DNA of 64,000 nt, taken from contig PFUR01000057.1 of NCBI GenBank assembly GCA_002790195.1, positions 1-64,000 on the forward strand, written 5' to 3'. Below are positions 35,686-45,861 of the stretch, in pieces (position 1 is the first letter of the stretch; each line of letters begins with the position of its first letter). The translations under genes were made by a program, and so were the position numbers. This DNA comes from Flavobacteriales bacterium CG_4_9_14_3_um_filter_40_17. Its GTDB lineage: Bacteria; Bacteroidota; Bacteroidia; Flavobacteriales; Flavobacteriaceae. A model generated the notes under the pieces. That model worked only from the letters and a program-made list of their open reading frames with translations, was not told where the DNA came from and did no database searches.

Positions 35686-37755
35686 ATGAAATTAATCAAT
35701 CCAAAAACTTTAAGCATTCTGCTATTCAGCTTGCTTGCCTTATCCGCTTGTAAGAGTGAAAAAAAAGAAGCCGTGGAGGTAGAAAAAATCCCGGGTATTA
35801 ACCTTCAATTTATGGACACCACCGCGCGTCCGCAAGATGATTTCTTCCGATACGTCAACGGAAAATGGCTCGACCAAACCGAGATACCGGCCGACAAAAC
35901 ATCTTGGGGAAGTTTTAATGAACTTCGAGAAAAGACCGATGCAGATGTATTGGCAATTCTCAACGAGGCACTGAAAAGCAATACCTATCCGGCCGCTTCC
36001 GACCAAGGAAAGGCACTCAATCTCTACCGTTCGATATTGGATTCTACCGCACGAAACGAACAAGGAATCAAACCGCTTGAGCAAAACTTGAAACAGATAG
36101 ATGCCATTAAAAATGTAAAAGATCTGGAAGCTTATTTCATTGAAAACGAACCCAAAGGTAGTGGCGGTTTGTTTGGTGTTAATATTTTTTCTGATGCCAA
36201 AGACAGCAACAAAAATGTGGTTTATCTCGGTGTAGGCGGTTTGGGTTTGCCCGATCGTGAATATTACGTTTCAAACGATGCCGACCCGAAAGAAAAACGC
36301 GAAAAATATGTCGCTCATGTTGCCAAGATGCTCCAATACTTAGGTCAAGACGCCGAATCGGCAGGCAAAGACGCGCAAGCGGTATTGGCTTTTGAAACTT
36401 CTTTGGCAACCCCGATGTTTACTCGCGTGGAAAGACGGGACGATAGGTTGAGCTACAATCCCATGAAAGTGTCAGATTTGCAAAAACTCACGCCCACAAT
36501 CAATTGGGAAAACTACCTCGATGGCATCGGAATCAAAGCCTTGGATACCATTGTTGTTACTGAGCCAAAATACATGGCTGCTCTTCAAACTATGTTGAAA
36601 AAAGGGGATTTAAACTCATGGAAAGCCTATTTAAAATGGTCTTTACTCAGAGGAGCTTCCGGCACTTTGAGCGATGATATAGAAACCGCTAATTGGGAAT
36701 TTTACGGCAAAACACTACGAGGTGCGCAAGCACAGGAACCGCGTGATAAAAGAGCCTTACAAACGGTCAATAGGCGTATGGGGGAAGCAGTTGGTAAAAT
36801 CTATGTTGATAAAAAATTTCCGCCTGAAGCCAAACAGAAAGCAGAAGAACTCATCGCAAACTTGATTGCTGCCTATGACACCCGTATCAAAGCGCTGCCG
36901 TGGATGAGTGAAGAAACCAAAACAAAAGCACTCGAAAAATTGCACAAACTTCGAATTAAGATTGCCTATCCGGACAAGTGGAAAGATTACAGCAAACTCA
37001 CGATAAATGGACCGGAAACAGGAAGTTACTACGAGAATAGCCGCAATTTATCGCAATGGAATTTTAGCAAAGACCTCGAAAAAATCGGTAAGCCGGTCGA
37101 TAAAGACGAGTGGTTTATGGCTCCTCAAATCGTAAATGCCTATTTCAACCCTTCTTTTAACGAGATTGTTTTTCCTGCTGCCATTTTGCAGCCCCCATTT
37201 TACAATTATACAGCAGATGCAGCCGTCAATTACGGGGGCATTGGAGCGGTTATCGGGCACGAAATTTCGCACGGTTTTGACGATTCCGGTGCACGGTATG
37301 ATGCCAACGGTAATTTAGTCGATTGGTGGACTGCCGATGATTTAAAACAGTTCACGGAATTGGGCAATGCATTGGCCGATCAGTACAGCAAACTCGAACC
37401 ACTACCAGAAATTTTTGTGGATGGAAAATTTACATTGGGTGAAAATATCGGCGATTTGGGTGGTGTGAACGCTGCTTTTGATGCGCTCCAATTGGATTTA
37501 GCCAAAAACGGCAATCCCGAAAAAATTGACGGATTCACACCCGAACAAAGGTTTTTCTTGTCTTGGGCAACCGTTTGGCGTACCAAAACCCGTGACGAAG
37601 CACTCAAAACACAGGTCAAAACCGACCCGCACGCGCCGGGTATGTACCGCGCAATAGTACCTATTCAAAATGTGGATGTATTTTACAAAGCCTTCGATAT
37701 CAAAGAAGGAGATAAACTGTTCTTGACACCGGAGCAACGCGTGAAAATTTGGTAG
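35686..37755 (+). CDS. M13-family zinc metallopeptidase (PepO/neprilysin type), lipoprotein
   Basis: 689 aa. The lipoprotein signal has the lipobox LSAC (Cys near 21), so it is anchored in the envelope. The N-terminal M13 domain (about 40-430) begins DTTARPQDDFFRYVNGKWL. The C-terminal catalytic domain has NAYFNP, then the zinc motif HEISH (His525, Glu526, His529), the third ligand Glu586 in ENIGDLGG, and RVNGPLRN-like region replaced by DPHAPGMYRAIVPIQN. M13 enzymes cut oligopeptides. The length is full. An intrinsic terminator follows, so it is monocistronic. Confidence 0.95.
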   Translation: MKLINPKTLSILLFSLLALSACKSEKKEAVEVEKIPGINLQFMDTTARPQDDFFRYVNGKWLDQTEIPADKTSWGSFNELREKTDADVLAILNEALKSNTYPAASDQGKALNLYRSILDSTARNEQGIKPLEQNLKQIDAIKNVKDLEAYFIENEPKGSGGLFGVNIFSDAKDSNKNVVYLGVGGLGLPDREYYVSNDADPKEKREKYVAHVAKMLQYLGQDAESAGKDAQAVLAFETSLATPMFTRVERRDDRLSYNPMKVSDLQKLTPTINWENYLDGIGIKALDTIVVTEPKYMAALQTMLKKGDLNSWKAYLKWSLLRGASGTLSDDIETANWEFYGKTLRGAQAQEPRDKRALQTVNRRMGEAVGKIYVDKKFPPEAKQKAEELIANLIAAYDTRIKALPWMSEETKTKALEKLHKLRIKIAYPDKWKDYSKLTINGPETGSYYENSRNLSQWNFSKDLEKIGKPVDKDEWFMAPQIVNAYFNPSFNEIVFPAAILQPPFYNYTADAAVNYGGIGAVIGHEISHGFDDSGARYDANGNLVDWWTADDLKQFTELGNALADQYSKLEPLPEIFVDGKFTLGENIGDLGGVNAAFDALQLDLAKNGNPEKIDGFTPEQRFFLSWATVWRTKTRDEALKTQVKTDPHAPGMYRAIVPIQNVDVFYKAFDIKEGDKLFLTPEQRVKIW

Positions 37756-37776
37756 ATTTTGAATTGATTTATTGGA

Positions 37777-37806
37777 AAGAGCGGCTTTTTGGCCGCTTTT
37801 TTTTTG
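37777..37806 (+). terminator. Intrinsic terminator after the M13 peptidase gene
   Basis: Stem AGCGGC/GCCGCT (37780-37785 with 37792-37797), 6-nt loop, flanked by A-rich sequence and followed by ten T residues. Confidence 0.88.
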
Positions 37807-37973
37807 TGATGATTAACACTTTGATAGGAGATGGTGATAAATATTTTATTTAATTTTGATTTTCAATTAGTTGGCAAAAAACAATTGCTAGCCTAAAAGA
37901 AACGTTTTCCGTATTTAAAGAGATTGTTACTCAAAAGTATTGCTGTTATTCATACTCATCAATTTTTACAACC

Positions 37974-38579
37974 ATGAAAAAATTAATTTTGCTTAGCTTT
38001 TTTCTTATAGTAAATAACCAAGATTACGGTCAGAACGCCATCCCTTCGGCAGAAGAGCAAGTAAATGCCACCTTGCAAGCTGCTCCCGAAGAAAAACGGG
38101 CACAAGCAACGGTTTTGGGTTATAGCCCGCAAGGTTCTTTAGTCACACTCAGAGTGGGTAGAAACGAATTTATTTGTTTGGCAGACGATCCGCAGAAGGA
38201 GGGCTTTAGTGCTGCTTGCTACCATAAAGATTTGGCTGATTTCATGTCGAGAGGAAGGGAATTAAGAGCAGAAGGCAAAAATGAGAATCAAAATTTTGAA
38301 ATTAGGGAAGCTGAAGCAATATCCGGTAAACTAAAACTCCCGGATCATCCCTCTACACTCTATATCTTATACGGGAAAGATGCAAAATACAACCCTGCAA
38401 ATGGAGTTGTGGAACACAGCAATCTACGCTGGGTGGTTTACATACCGTGGGCAACTGCGGAATCTACCGGCTTACCTACCAAACCCATGGTAGAGGGTGG
38501 ACCTTGGATTATGTTTCCGGGAACTCATAGGGCGCATATCATGATAACACCTCCTTGGCCCAAGGAAGATAATTTCTGA
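37974..38579 (+). CDS. Exported hypothetical protein
   Basis: 201 aa with a signal peptide (about 1-19, MKKLILLSFFLIV...GQN). I do not recognise a family. The mature part begins with an Ala/Glu-rich helix (about 22-45), then segments such as VTLRVGRNEFICLADD and GFSAACYHKDLADFMSRGRE, and a C-terminal half ending WIMFPGTHRAHIMITPPWP. Two cysteines (in FICLA and SAACYH) could form a disulfide. No neighbour suggests a role; the gene has its own space on both sides. Confidence 0.72.
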   Translation: MKKLILLSFFLIVNNQDYGQNAIPSAEEQVNATLQAAPEEKRAQATVLGYSPQGSLVTLRVGRNEFICLADDPQKEGFSAACYHKDLADFMSRGRELRAEGKNENQNFEIREAEAISGKLKLPDHPSTLYILYGKDAKYNPANGVVEHSNLRWVVYIPWATAESTGLPTKPMVEGGPWIMFPGTHRAHIMITPPWPKEDNF

Positions 38580-38642
38580 AAAACAGCTTACTCGGAATGT
38601 TTTTTCTAATCGCAATAATGGGATTGATTTTTTCAATTGGCA

Positions 38643-39487
38643 TCAAAACAACTCGTATCTCACACCAAGCGAAATGCCTCTGATCTCATTTTGCGCATTT
38701 TTAAACAAGGGTGAAAGGTCGTATTTCACATACAACATGCTGTCGCCGGCTGTCAGGTATCCACTCAAACCGTAAACGAAATCGTTGGTGCTAAAATCTG
38801 TTTTTTGCTTGTCTTTTACCTTGTTGCCGTCCAAATCATATTTCAGTCTTTGCATGTCTCCAATATTGAAACCCGCAAATCCGCCAAGACCTATTTTCAC
38901 CGGTCGAAATAATTCCTGTCGGGATTGAACGAGCTGTTAAAGGGTTTAAATTCCAGATGTACAGGCACAACCAAATAGGTATATCTGAATTTTGATTTGT
39001 CCAAATTGCTGTCAAATTTCTGAAGCCCGGTGGTATTGCCGTTTTCTACAAAAAAATTGATCATCTTTGGGCTTCAGGTTTTTGATTTGAAACGAAAACG
39101 CGTAGTTGATTTTTAGTAAATTTGAGTTTTTAAAAACACGGTATTTGTTTCCCAATCCGATTTCAAAAAAGCGTGAACCGAAAAATTTAAAGTTAGTCCT
39201 GACCAGCGAATCCCCTTCTTCTATGGCGTTGTTAAAGCCGAACGCGAGCAGCAAATAGCCGTTGTTCCTTCTTTTTTCGTGATTTTTTTCCCGGTGAAAT
39301 ATTTTGCTGAATTTAAAACCTTCAACGATACATCTTCCGCGAAAAATGCATCCGAAATATATTGCCTGCAAACGGAGAGCATTTTGGGTGCAAAATGTTC
39401 ATAAATAGCTCGTTGAGCCTGCGCATCGTTGGCGATTGCTTTCCGGATAATCAACGGTTCGTTAAAGTAGAGTTGGACAACTTTCAA
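38643..39487 (-). pseudogene. Chimeric remnant: ECF sigma factor N-terminus joined to a broken outer-membrane beta-barrel gene
   Basis: Reading the minus strand from 39487, the first ~53 codons (EPLIIRKAIANDAQAQRAIYEHFAPKM..., AEDV) are the region-2 start of an ECF sigma factor. From about 39328 it changes into an outer-membrane beta-barrel-like protein. That part is interrupted by frameshifts near 39270, 39050 and 38905: one frame gives NNGYLLLAFGFNNAI, another KFRYTYLVVPVHLEF, the last is open for 85 codons (38643-38900) ending GISLGVRYELF. Sigma factor and barrel genes are often neighbours in Bacteroidota, so a deletion probably fused them and the locus then decayed. Confidence 0.65.
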
Positions 39488-39630
39488 AACAGCTTATTTA
39501 GTTCCTATACCACCAAGACGTAAAAATTGAGCAAAAGGTTTCACAATAACCAATGTTTTTTTATTTGTAACGTCTTTTGTCAAAGTTTTGAACTTTGACA
39601 AAGGTTTCAAAGAGTTATAAATACGCGTAT

Positions 39631-40221
39631 TCAGTTTATCTTCGTCAGAAAATCAACCAATTTTCCCACCGCCAAAGCACGGTGGCTGATGCTGTTTTTT
39701 TCTTCGGATGCCATCTCGGCAAAAGTTTTGTCGAATCCATCAGGAATAAAGATTGGATCATATCCAAACCCGCTTTTTCCTCTGTTTTCCATAGCTATCT
39801 GCCCATAAACAACTCCTTCAAAGAAGAAAGCTTCACCATTTCGCATAAGACAGATTACTGTTCTGAAATTTGCTTTTCGGTTGGCCTCACCTTCAAGCAC
39901 TTGGAGTAATTTATTCACATTGTTTGCATCGTTTTTCTCTTCTCCCGCAAATCGTGCAGAATACACGCCGGGTGCGCCGTTCAAAACTTCTACTTCCAAG
40001 CCGCTGTCATCAGCAAAACAGTTTTTGCCGTATTTTTTATGAATAAATGTTGATTTTTGTCGCGCGTTTCCTTCAAAGGTGGATTGCGTTTCTTCCAATT
40101 CTTTAAGATGTTGTAAATCAATCAAAGAAAGCAGTCGAATGTGTCCGGGCAATATTTTCCTGAGTTCGCTGATTTTGTGTGGGTTTGCGGAGGCGAATAG
40201 GAGTTCGATTGTGTCAGACAT
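39631..40221 (-). CDS. rdgB: XTP/dITP diphosphatase (RdgB/HAM1 family)
   Basis: 196 aa, usual length. It removes non-canonical purine nucleotides such as dITP and XTP from the pool. Family motifs: FASANPHKISEL near 9-20, ADDSGLEVEVLNGAPGVYSARFAG near 67-90 with the catalytic Asp, GKSGFGYDPIF and ISHRALA near the end. Its start overlaps the 3' end of rlmH by 8 bp, so the two are co-transcribed. Confidence 0.95.
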   Translation of the reverse strand: MSDTIELLFASANPHKISELRKILPGHIRLLSLIDLQHLKELEETQSTFEGNARQKSTFIHKKYGKNCFADDSGLEVEVLNGAPGVYSARFAGEEKNDANNVNKLLQVLEGEANRKANFRTVICLMRNGEAFFFEGVVYGQIAMENRGKSGFGYDPIFIPDGFDKTFAEMASEEKNSISHRALAVGKLVDFLTKIN

Positions 40222-40687
40222 GGTGGTAGGGTTCGTTTTTCAGGATGGTACAAGCGCGATAGAGCTGTTCTATAAAAATAAGCCGAACCATCTGATGCGA
40301 AAAAGTCATTTCAGAGAGCGAGATGTTTGATTGTGCCCGTCGGTAAATTTCTTCCGAAAACCCATAAGGCCCGCCGATGAGAAAAATCAGGTTTTTACGT
40401 CCTGCCAACAGTTGCTTTTGCATCCAATCGGAGAAGCCTACCGAACTGAAAGATTTGCCTTTTTCGTCTAACAAAACAACATAATCGGACAAAGCCAAGC
40501 GCGACAAAATGAGTTTTCCCTCTGCTTCTTTTTGTTGGATTTCACTCAGGTTTTTGTTGTTCTTCAAGTCGGGAACGACCTCCATTTCAAAAGGTAAATA
40601 GTGTTTCAATCGTTTTACATAATCAGCAACCATGCCTTTTAGCCGCTCATCATCTGTTTTTCCGATTGCCAAAAATTTTATGTTCAT
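40214..40687 (-). CDS. rlmH: 23S rRNA pseudouridine-1915 N3-methyltransferase RlmH
   Basis: 157 aa from the ATG at 40687 (MNIKFLAIGKTDDERLKG), matching the usual 155-aa SPOUT methyltransferase; an upstream in-frame ATG adds only six residues. Motifs: VLLDEKGKSFSS, FLIGGPYGFSEE near 105 (the SAM knot) and the C-terminal HQMVRLIFIEQLYRA, the RlmH signature. It is first in a pair with rdgB. Confidence 0.96.
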   Translation of the reverse strand: MNIKFLAIGKTDDERLKGMVADYVKRLKHYLPFEMEVVPDLKNNKNLSEIQQKEAEGKLILSRLALSDYVVLLDEKGKSFSSVGFSDWMQKQLLAGRKNLIFLIGGPYGFSEEIYRRAQSNISLSEMTFSHQMVRLIFIEQLYRACTILKNEPYHHV

Positions 40688-40814
40688 GGAGCTAAAATAA
40701 CACAATCAACCGAATTTTGCCCCGCTTTTATTTTTGTATTTTTATTTATTTTCTAATTTTTTCTTATTTCAAAATCACTTTATAATGATTATTTTTACCA
40801 CTTAACAGGATCGA

Positions 40815-41678
40815 ATGGTTTTTCTTTCAAAGGATTTTTTTAAAACAGAGCTACATCGCATTATTTCCGATGCTATTCGGGAAGATGTGGGTGATGGCGA
40901 TCACAGTTCGCTGGCCTGTATTCCGAGTGAGGCAGAAGGGAAAGCTAAATTATTGGTCAAAGACACGGGGATTATTGCCGGCGTTGATTTTGCCAAAGCG
41001 GTTTTTCAACAAGTCGATCCGGAATTGATTATGGATGAACACATAAAAGACGGGAATACGGTAAAATACGGTGATATTGTTTTTCACGTTTCCGGTAATG
41101 TGCAATCAATTCTCAAATCGGAGCGTTTGGTGCTCAACGGTATGCAACGTATGAGTGCGATTGCCACCAAAACCCAAAAATATGCGCAACAATTGGAAGG
41201 TACTCACACACAAATTTTGGATACTCGCAAAACAACTCCCGGCATCCGCTTACTCGAGAAATGGGCTGTTCGCATTGGTGGTGGTGTCAATCATCGTTTT
41301 GGGCTTTACGATATGATTATGCTGAAAGACAATCACATAGACTATGCTGGCGGGATTTCAAATGCCATCGAAAGGACGAAAAAATATTTAAAAGAAAACA
41401 ACAAAAATTTGAAATTAGTGGTGGAAGCAAGAAGTTTTGAAGAAATCGAAAAAATACTAAAATACGATGGGGTTTATCGCATTTTGATTGATAATTTTTC
41501 AACAGAAGATACCAAAATAGCGGTGGATATGATAGGTGGGAAGTGCCTCACGGAATCATCCGGAGGGATTACCTTTCAAAATTTGCGGAGTTATGCCGAG
41601 TGTGGTGTCGATTTTGTTTCTTCGGGCGCGTTGACACATTCAATTAGTAACATGGATTTGAGTCTAAAAGCACTTTGA
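40815..41678 (+). CDS. nadC: Nicotinate-nucleotide pyrophosphorylase (quinolinate phosphoribosyltransferase)
   Basis: 287 aa. It converts quinolinate and PRPP to nicotinate mononucleotide in de novo NAD synthesis. The segment REDVGDGDHSSL near 24 and the active-site region TRKTTPGIRLLEKWAVRIGG with GGVNHRFGLYDMIMLKDNH near 140-180 are diagnostic. SSGALTHS near the C-terminus closes the barrel. It is followed after one base by the yihY-like gene. Confidence 0.95.
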   Translation: MVFLSKDFFKTELHRIISDAIREDVGDGDHSSLACIPSEAEGKAKLLVKDTGIIAGVDFAKAVFQQVDPELIMDEHIKDGNTVKYGDIVFHVSGNVQSILKSERLVLNGMQRMSAIATKTQKYAQQLEGTHTQILDTRKTTPGIRLLEKWAVRIGGGVNHRFGLYDMIMLKDNHIDYAGGISNAIERTKKYLKENNKNLKLVVEARSFEEIEKILKYDGVYRILIDNFSTEDTKIAVDMIGGKCLTESSGGITFQNLRSYAECGVDFVSSGALTHSISNMDLSLKAL

Positions 41679-41679
41679 T

Positions 41680-42618
41680 ATGGATTCGGAAGTAAAAACG
41701 CAGCTACTCAAAATCCCCATTATAAGCAGTCTTATTCTACTGGCAGATAGAATCAAAATTCCCGGATTAGAAGGGCTTTCTTTGTTTGATGTAGTGGAAA
41801 TGTATGTGGTCGGGATTCTCAAAGGCACTCTAAGTTCAAGGGCTAGTGCTATTTCGTTTAGTTTTTTCATGGCTATTTTTCCATTTCTGCTCTTTATCCT
41901 AAACCTGATTCCATATGTTCCGATTCAAGATTTTCAAGCAGATGTGTTTGCCTTTATCGATGGTATTTTACCTCCGCAAACTTCCGATTTTTTTAATGGT
42001 ATCATCATTGATATCATGAACAACCGGCGTGGCGGATTGCTTTCAGTTGTTTTTATACTTTCTTTATTTCTGACTACCAATGGTGTCCAGGCTGTTTTTG
42101 CCGGCTTTGAAAACTCCTATCACGTAGAGGTCAACCGCACTTTCTTTAAGCAATATTTGGTGTCTTTCGGTGTGGCAATTATCTTGGCGGTTTTGCTGTT
42201 GACAATGGTTGGAGGAATCGTTTTTTTTGAATTTTTTATCAATGTATTGTTTGAAAATAGAGTAATCGAAGACGCACTCTTTTGGGTAGGCATTGGCAAA
42301 AATGTGTTTTATTTGATCATGTTGATACTGATTGTTGGCACGCTCTATTATTTTGGTTGTACCGGAAATCTTAAACCTAAATTTTTCTCGGTCGGATTGT
42401 TTTTTACCTCCATTTTATTGATTGGTACTACCTACCTTTTTGGAATTTATGTCGAAGATTTTTCTCGTTACAACGAGCTTTACGGCTCCATTGGTGCGCT
42501 GCTGATTTTGATGGTATATATTTGGCTGAACGCCAATATTTTACTATTGGGTTTTGAATTGAATGCCACATTGCGAGCCTTGAAAAATAGAAATTTTCAA
42601 AAATTACCGGCTGAATAA
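41680..42618 (+). CDS. YihY/BrkB-family inner membrane protein
   Basis: 312 aa with about six hydrophobic helices (around 62-82, 110-135, 157-190, 205-225, 235-258, 268-292). The N-terminal part with SSRASAISFSFFMAIFPFLLFIL is the mark of the YihY/BrkB family (formerly annotated ribonuclease BN). Its function is unsettled; the family is an integral membrane protein with no proven substrate. Start one base after nadC, and its stop overlaps the priA start by one base, so nadC-yihY-priA form an operon. Confidence 0.9.
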   Translation: MDSEVKTQLLKIPIISSLILLADRIKIPGLEGLSLFDVVEMYVVGILKGTLSSRASAISFSFFMAIFPFLLFILNLIPYVPIQDFQADVFAFIDGILPPQTSDFFNGIIIDIMNNRRGGLLSVVFILSLFLTTNGVQAVFAGFENSYHVEVNRTFFKQYLVSFGVAIILAVLLLTMVGGIVFFEFFINVLFENRVIEDALFWVGIGKNVFYLIMLILIVGTLYYFGCTGNLKPKFFSVGLFFTSILLIGTTYLFGIYVEDFSRYNELYGSIGALLILMVYIWLNANILLLGFELNATLRALKNRNFQKLPAE

Positions 42619-45068
42619 TGAAGTATTTTGTAGATGTGATATTGCCACTGCCATTGCCCAAACCGTTCACGTATGAGATTAACTTAGATGAAGCCAAGTT
42701 TATCAAACCGGGTATGCGTATAGCCGTACCTTTTGGGACATCTAAAATTGTGACAGGTTTGGCTCAGGTTGTACACGACATTCCGCCGGATGCCTATGAA
42801 ACCAAAGAAATCTATCAGATTTTGGACAGTGAGCCCATCGTCAATGAAATTCAATTGAAACTGTGGCAATGGATGGCAGCTTATTATCTCTGTACACAGG
42901 GTGAAATACTCCGTGCTGCTTTGCCGGGAACCTTACTTTTGGAAAGCGAAACCAAAATATTCCGAACAACACTATCGATTGATAAACCTATTTTAAACGA
43001 TGATGAATACTTAGTTTTGGAAGCATTGACCATCCAACCGGTGTTGAATATCAGTGAAATATCAAATATTTTAAACAAAAAAAAAGCAATTTCAGTTATC
43101 AAGACTCTTTTGCAAAAAAAGTTGGTAGAAGTCGATGAAGTGTTGGAAGAAGTTTATAAGCCCAAATGGATGAGTTTTCTTTCGCTACATCCTGATTTAA
43201 AAGATGAATCAAGAATCAAAACCGTTTTAGATGACTTGGATAGAGCGGTCAAACAAAAAGAAGCTTTTCTCCAATTTGTCACACACTTTCAACGTTTTCA
43301 AAAGCCTGTCAACAAGCGCGATTTGATAAAAAAACACAACATCAAATCGAGTGTTATCAAAAGTTTGATAGAAAAGAACATACTTACTGAGACAAAAACA
43401 CGGGCTGACCGCATGGTTTTTGAACAGCAATCATTGCTTCAACCCAAAGATTTGAGCAATGAGCAAACAACTGCCATTGAGCAAATTAAGTCAGGGTTTA
43501 AAACTAAGGATGTTTGCTTGCTCTTTGGAGTCACTTCTTCGGGCAAAACGGAAATTTACGTCGAGCTGATTCGCGAAGTCATCGCTTTGGGCAAACAAGT
43601 CTTGTATCTTCTCCCTGAAATAGCGCTGACCACTCAAATTGTATCCCGGTTGCGCGGTTATTTTGGTGACAAAGTAGGGGTTTATCATTCCAAATACAAC
43701 CAAAGCGAACGTATTGAAACTTGGCAAAACGTGCTTCATCATTCGGACAAAGGCCAAATCATAGTTGGTGCGCGTTCGGCTGTTTTCTTGCCGTTTTCCA
43801 ATTTGGGTTTGGTGGTGATTGACGAAGAGCACGAAGTTTCATACAAGCAGTTTGATCTCGCGCCACGTTATCAAGCTAGAGATGTGGCTGTTTATTTGGC
43901 AAGGCAGCATCAATCAAAAGTATTGCTAGGGACTGCAACCCCGAGTTTGGAGAGTTTTTTTAACACCCAAACGGGTAAGTATCAGTTGGTAGAGCTTCAA
44001 AGCCGGTTTGGTGATTTTCAATCGCCTGAGACAATCATTGTCGATTTACGGGAAAAATATCACAAAAAGTTGATGAAAGGCCACTTTTCAGATTCTTTGA
44101 TAGTTGAAATTCGAGATGCTTTATCCAAAAAACAGAAAGTCATTCTTTTTAAAAATCGCAGAGGGTTTGCGCCGGTGATTGAATGCAAAACCTGTGGGAA
44201 TGTGCCTTATTGCCCCAATTGTGATGTGAGTCTTACGTACCATCAACAAAGCCAGAAATTGCGTTGCCACTACTGCGGATATTCAACTCAGATGCCAGAT
44301 AACTGTTTCGCTTGCGGGAGTGTGCACCTCGATGCCAAAGGTTTTGGAACGGAACAAGTGGAAGATGAAGTAAGAAAACTCTTTCCGTCTGCGAACGTTG
44401 CGCGTATGGATTCGGACACTACTAAAGGTAAAAAAGGTTTTGACAAAATTATACACGCTTTTGATAGTGGCGAAATTGATATCTTGATTGGTACTCAAAT
44501 GCTTTCTAAAGGATTGGATTTTAGAAACATAGCTTTAGTGGGTGTTTTGCAAGCCGATGATCTGTTGCATCAACCTGATTTTAGGGCACACGAACACTGT
44601 TTTCAATTGTTGCATCAAGTTTCGGGCAGAGTGGGCAGGGGAGACCTACGCGGTAAAGTGATTATCCAAACTTTTAATCCGGAACACGAAGTGCTTCAGC
44701 AAGTTGGACGGGGAGATTTCAGGGGAATGTATGAAAATCAACTGCAACAACGATTGGAGTTTAAATATCCACCCTACTTTAGAATCATCAAAATAATTGT
44801 TAAACATCGCGATTACAACAAAGTCCACCTCGGTGCAAACTGGCTTGCGGAAGCATTGCGCATTAAATTAAATATGTGTGTTTTAGGACCGGAATCACCC
44901 GGCATTTCCCGCATCAGAAATGAACATATCAAGTATATAATTGTGAAATTGGATACAAATAAATCATCTCAATTGTCTAAAAATAAAATTTTAAAATTAA
45001 AAGATTCGTTGTTAGCTGTTAGAGATTTCAGATCTTTGAAGGTGAGTCTTGACGTTGACAATTATTGA
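42618..45068 (+). CDS. priA: Primosomal replication protein N' (helicase PriA)
   Basis: 816 aa. PriA recognises stalled or repaired forks and starts replisome reloading. An N-terminal DNA-binding part (1-110, FVDVILPLPLPKPFTYE) leads to the helicase core: Walker A GVTSSGKTE near 303, DEEH in VVIDEEHEVSYK, GTATPS, and motifs IV-VI. The zinc-binding insertion has eight cysteines between about 520 and 570 (CKTCGNVPYCPNCD, CHYCG, CFACG). The last 7 bases overlap the convergent LytTR gene. Confidence 0.97.
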   Translation: MKYFVDVILPLPLPKPFTYEINLDEAKFIKPGMRIAVPFGTSKIVTGLAQVVHDIPPDAYETKEIYQILDSEPIVNEIQLKLWQWMAAYYLCTQGEILRAALPGTLLLESETKIFRTTLSIDKPILNDDEYLVLEALTIQPVLNISEISNILNKKKAISVIKTLLQKKLVEVDEVLEEVYKPKWMSFLSLHPDLKDESRIKTVLDDLDRAVKQKEAFLQFVTHFQRFQKPVNKRDLIKKHNIKSSVIKSLIEKNILTETKTRADRMVFEQQSLLQPKDLSNEQTTAIEQIKSGFKTKDVCLLFGVTSSGKTEIYVELIREVIALGKQVLYLLPEIALTTQIVSRLRGYFGDKVGVYHSKYNQSERIETWQNVLHHSDKGQIIVGARSAVFLPFSNLGLVVIDEEHEVSYKQFDLAPRYQARDVAVYLARQHQSKVLLGTATPSLESFFNTQTGKYQLVELQSRFGDFQSPETIIVDLREKYHKKLMKGHFSDSLIVEIRDALSKKQKVILFKNRRGFAPVIECKTCGNVPYCPNCDVSLTYHQQSQKLRCHYCGYSTQMPDNCFACGSVHLDAKGFGTEQVEDEVRKLFPSANVARMDSDTTKGKKGFDKIIHAFDSGEIDILIGTQMLSKGLDFRNIALVGVLQADDLLHQPDFRAHEHCFQLLHQVSGRVGRGDLRGKVIIQTFNPEHEVLQQVGRGDFRGMYENQLQQRLEFKYPPYFRIIKIIVKHRDYNKVHLGANWLAEALRIKLNMCVLGPESPGISRIRNEHIKYIIVKLDTNKSSQLSKNKILKLKDSLLAVRDFRSLKVSLDVDNY

Positions 45069-45763
45069 GAATTGGATACGATAGAAGATTCGATGTCTTG
45101 TTTCTTGTTTCGGCTGATAGGAATGCTGACATCGCCGAGTAAAATATTTTTATGGTCGAAGCCTTCTACTCTTGTCATGTTTACGATGAAAGATTTATGA
45201 ACCCGCATAAAATTGACAGGTAAGTTTTTTTCAAAGTGCTTCATCGTACTCAAAACCATGTATGAATTGAAATCACTGACTACTTTCACGTAATCGCCCA
45301 TGGCTTCAAGATATTTTATTTCGTTCAAAAACAGTTTGATGTTTTTTGAATTAGCTTTGATAAAAATAAAATCATTGTTGAATGCATTTGACTTTTGGTC
45401 TCTTAGTTTCTTGACTTCAATGGCTCTGCTAACGGCTCGGTTGAATTTTTCAGCAGAAACAGGCTTTTGGAGATAGTCGGTTGCATCGTAATTAAAAGCT
45501 TTGAAAGCATATTCAATTTTGCCGGTAACAAAGATGATTTGTGGTAAATCTTCCAAGGAATCGAGTAGGTCGAAACCGGATAGTACGGGCATCTCGATAT
45601 CCAAAAAAATTAAATCTATTTTTTCGTTTCTCAGATGTTTTTTTGCATCCATCACATTGTTGTAGTCTCCTGTCAAAAGTAGATTGCTGTTATGTTCAAC
45701 CAATTTTTTGATAGAGAGTTTTTGAACAAAAGAATCATCAACGACTATGCAGGTAAGAGTCAT
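45062..45763 (-). CDS. LytTR-family response regulator
   Basis: 233 aa. The receiver domain (1-120) has acidic Asp9/Asp10 and phospho-acceptor Asp55 in IFLDIEMPVLSG, with Lys near 104 in QKPVS. A LytTR DNA-binding domain follows (about 135-232: IKYLEAMGDYVKV, HFEKNLPVNFMRVHKSFIVN). LytTR regulators in this phylum usually pair with a membrane histidine kinase of the LytS/YehU type, but none is adjacent. Its 3' end overlaps priA by 7 bp on the opposite strand. Confidence 0.94.
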   Translation of the reverse strand: MTLTCIVVDDSFVQKLSIKKLVEHNSNLLLTGDYNNVMDAKKHLRNEKIDLIFLDIEMPVLSGFDLLDSLEDLPQIIFVTGKIEYAFKAFNYDATDYLQKPVSAEKFNRAVSRAIEVKKLRDQKSNAFNNDFIFIKANSKNIKLFLNEIKYLEAMGDYVKVVSDFNSYMVLSTMKHFEKNLPVNFMRVHKSFIVNMTRVEGFDHKNILLGDVSIPISRNKKQDIESSIVSNSQ

Positions 45764-45861
45764 GGGCTTAGACTTATTTTGTGATGAATAATATTCACTT
45801 GTAAATTTAGTTTAAAATTTGAAAAAAAGCAGCTTATTTTAAGAATTATTTGCCTAATAAA

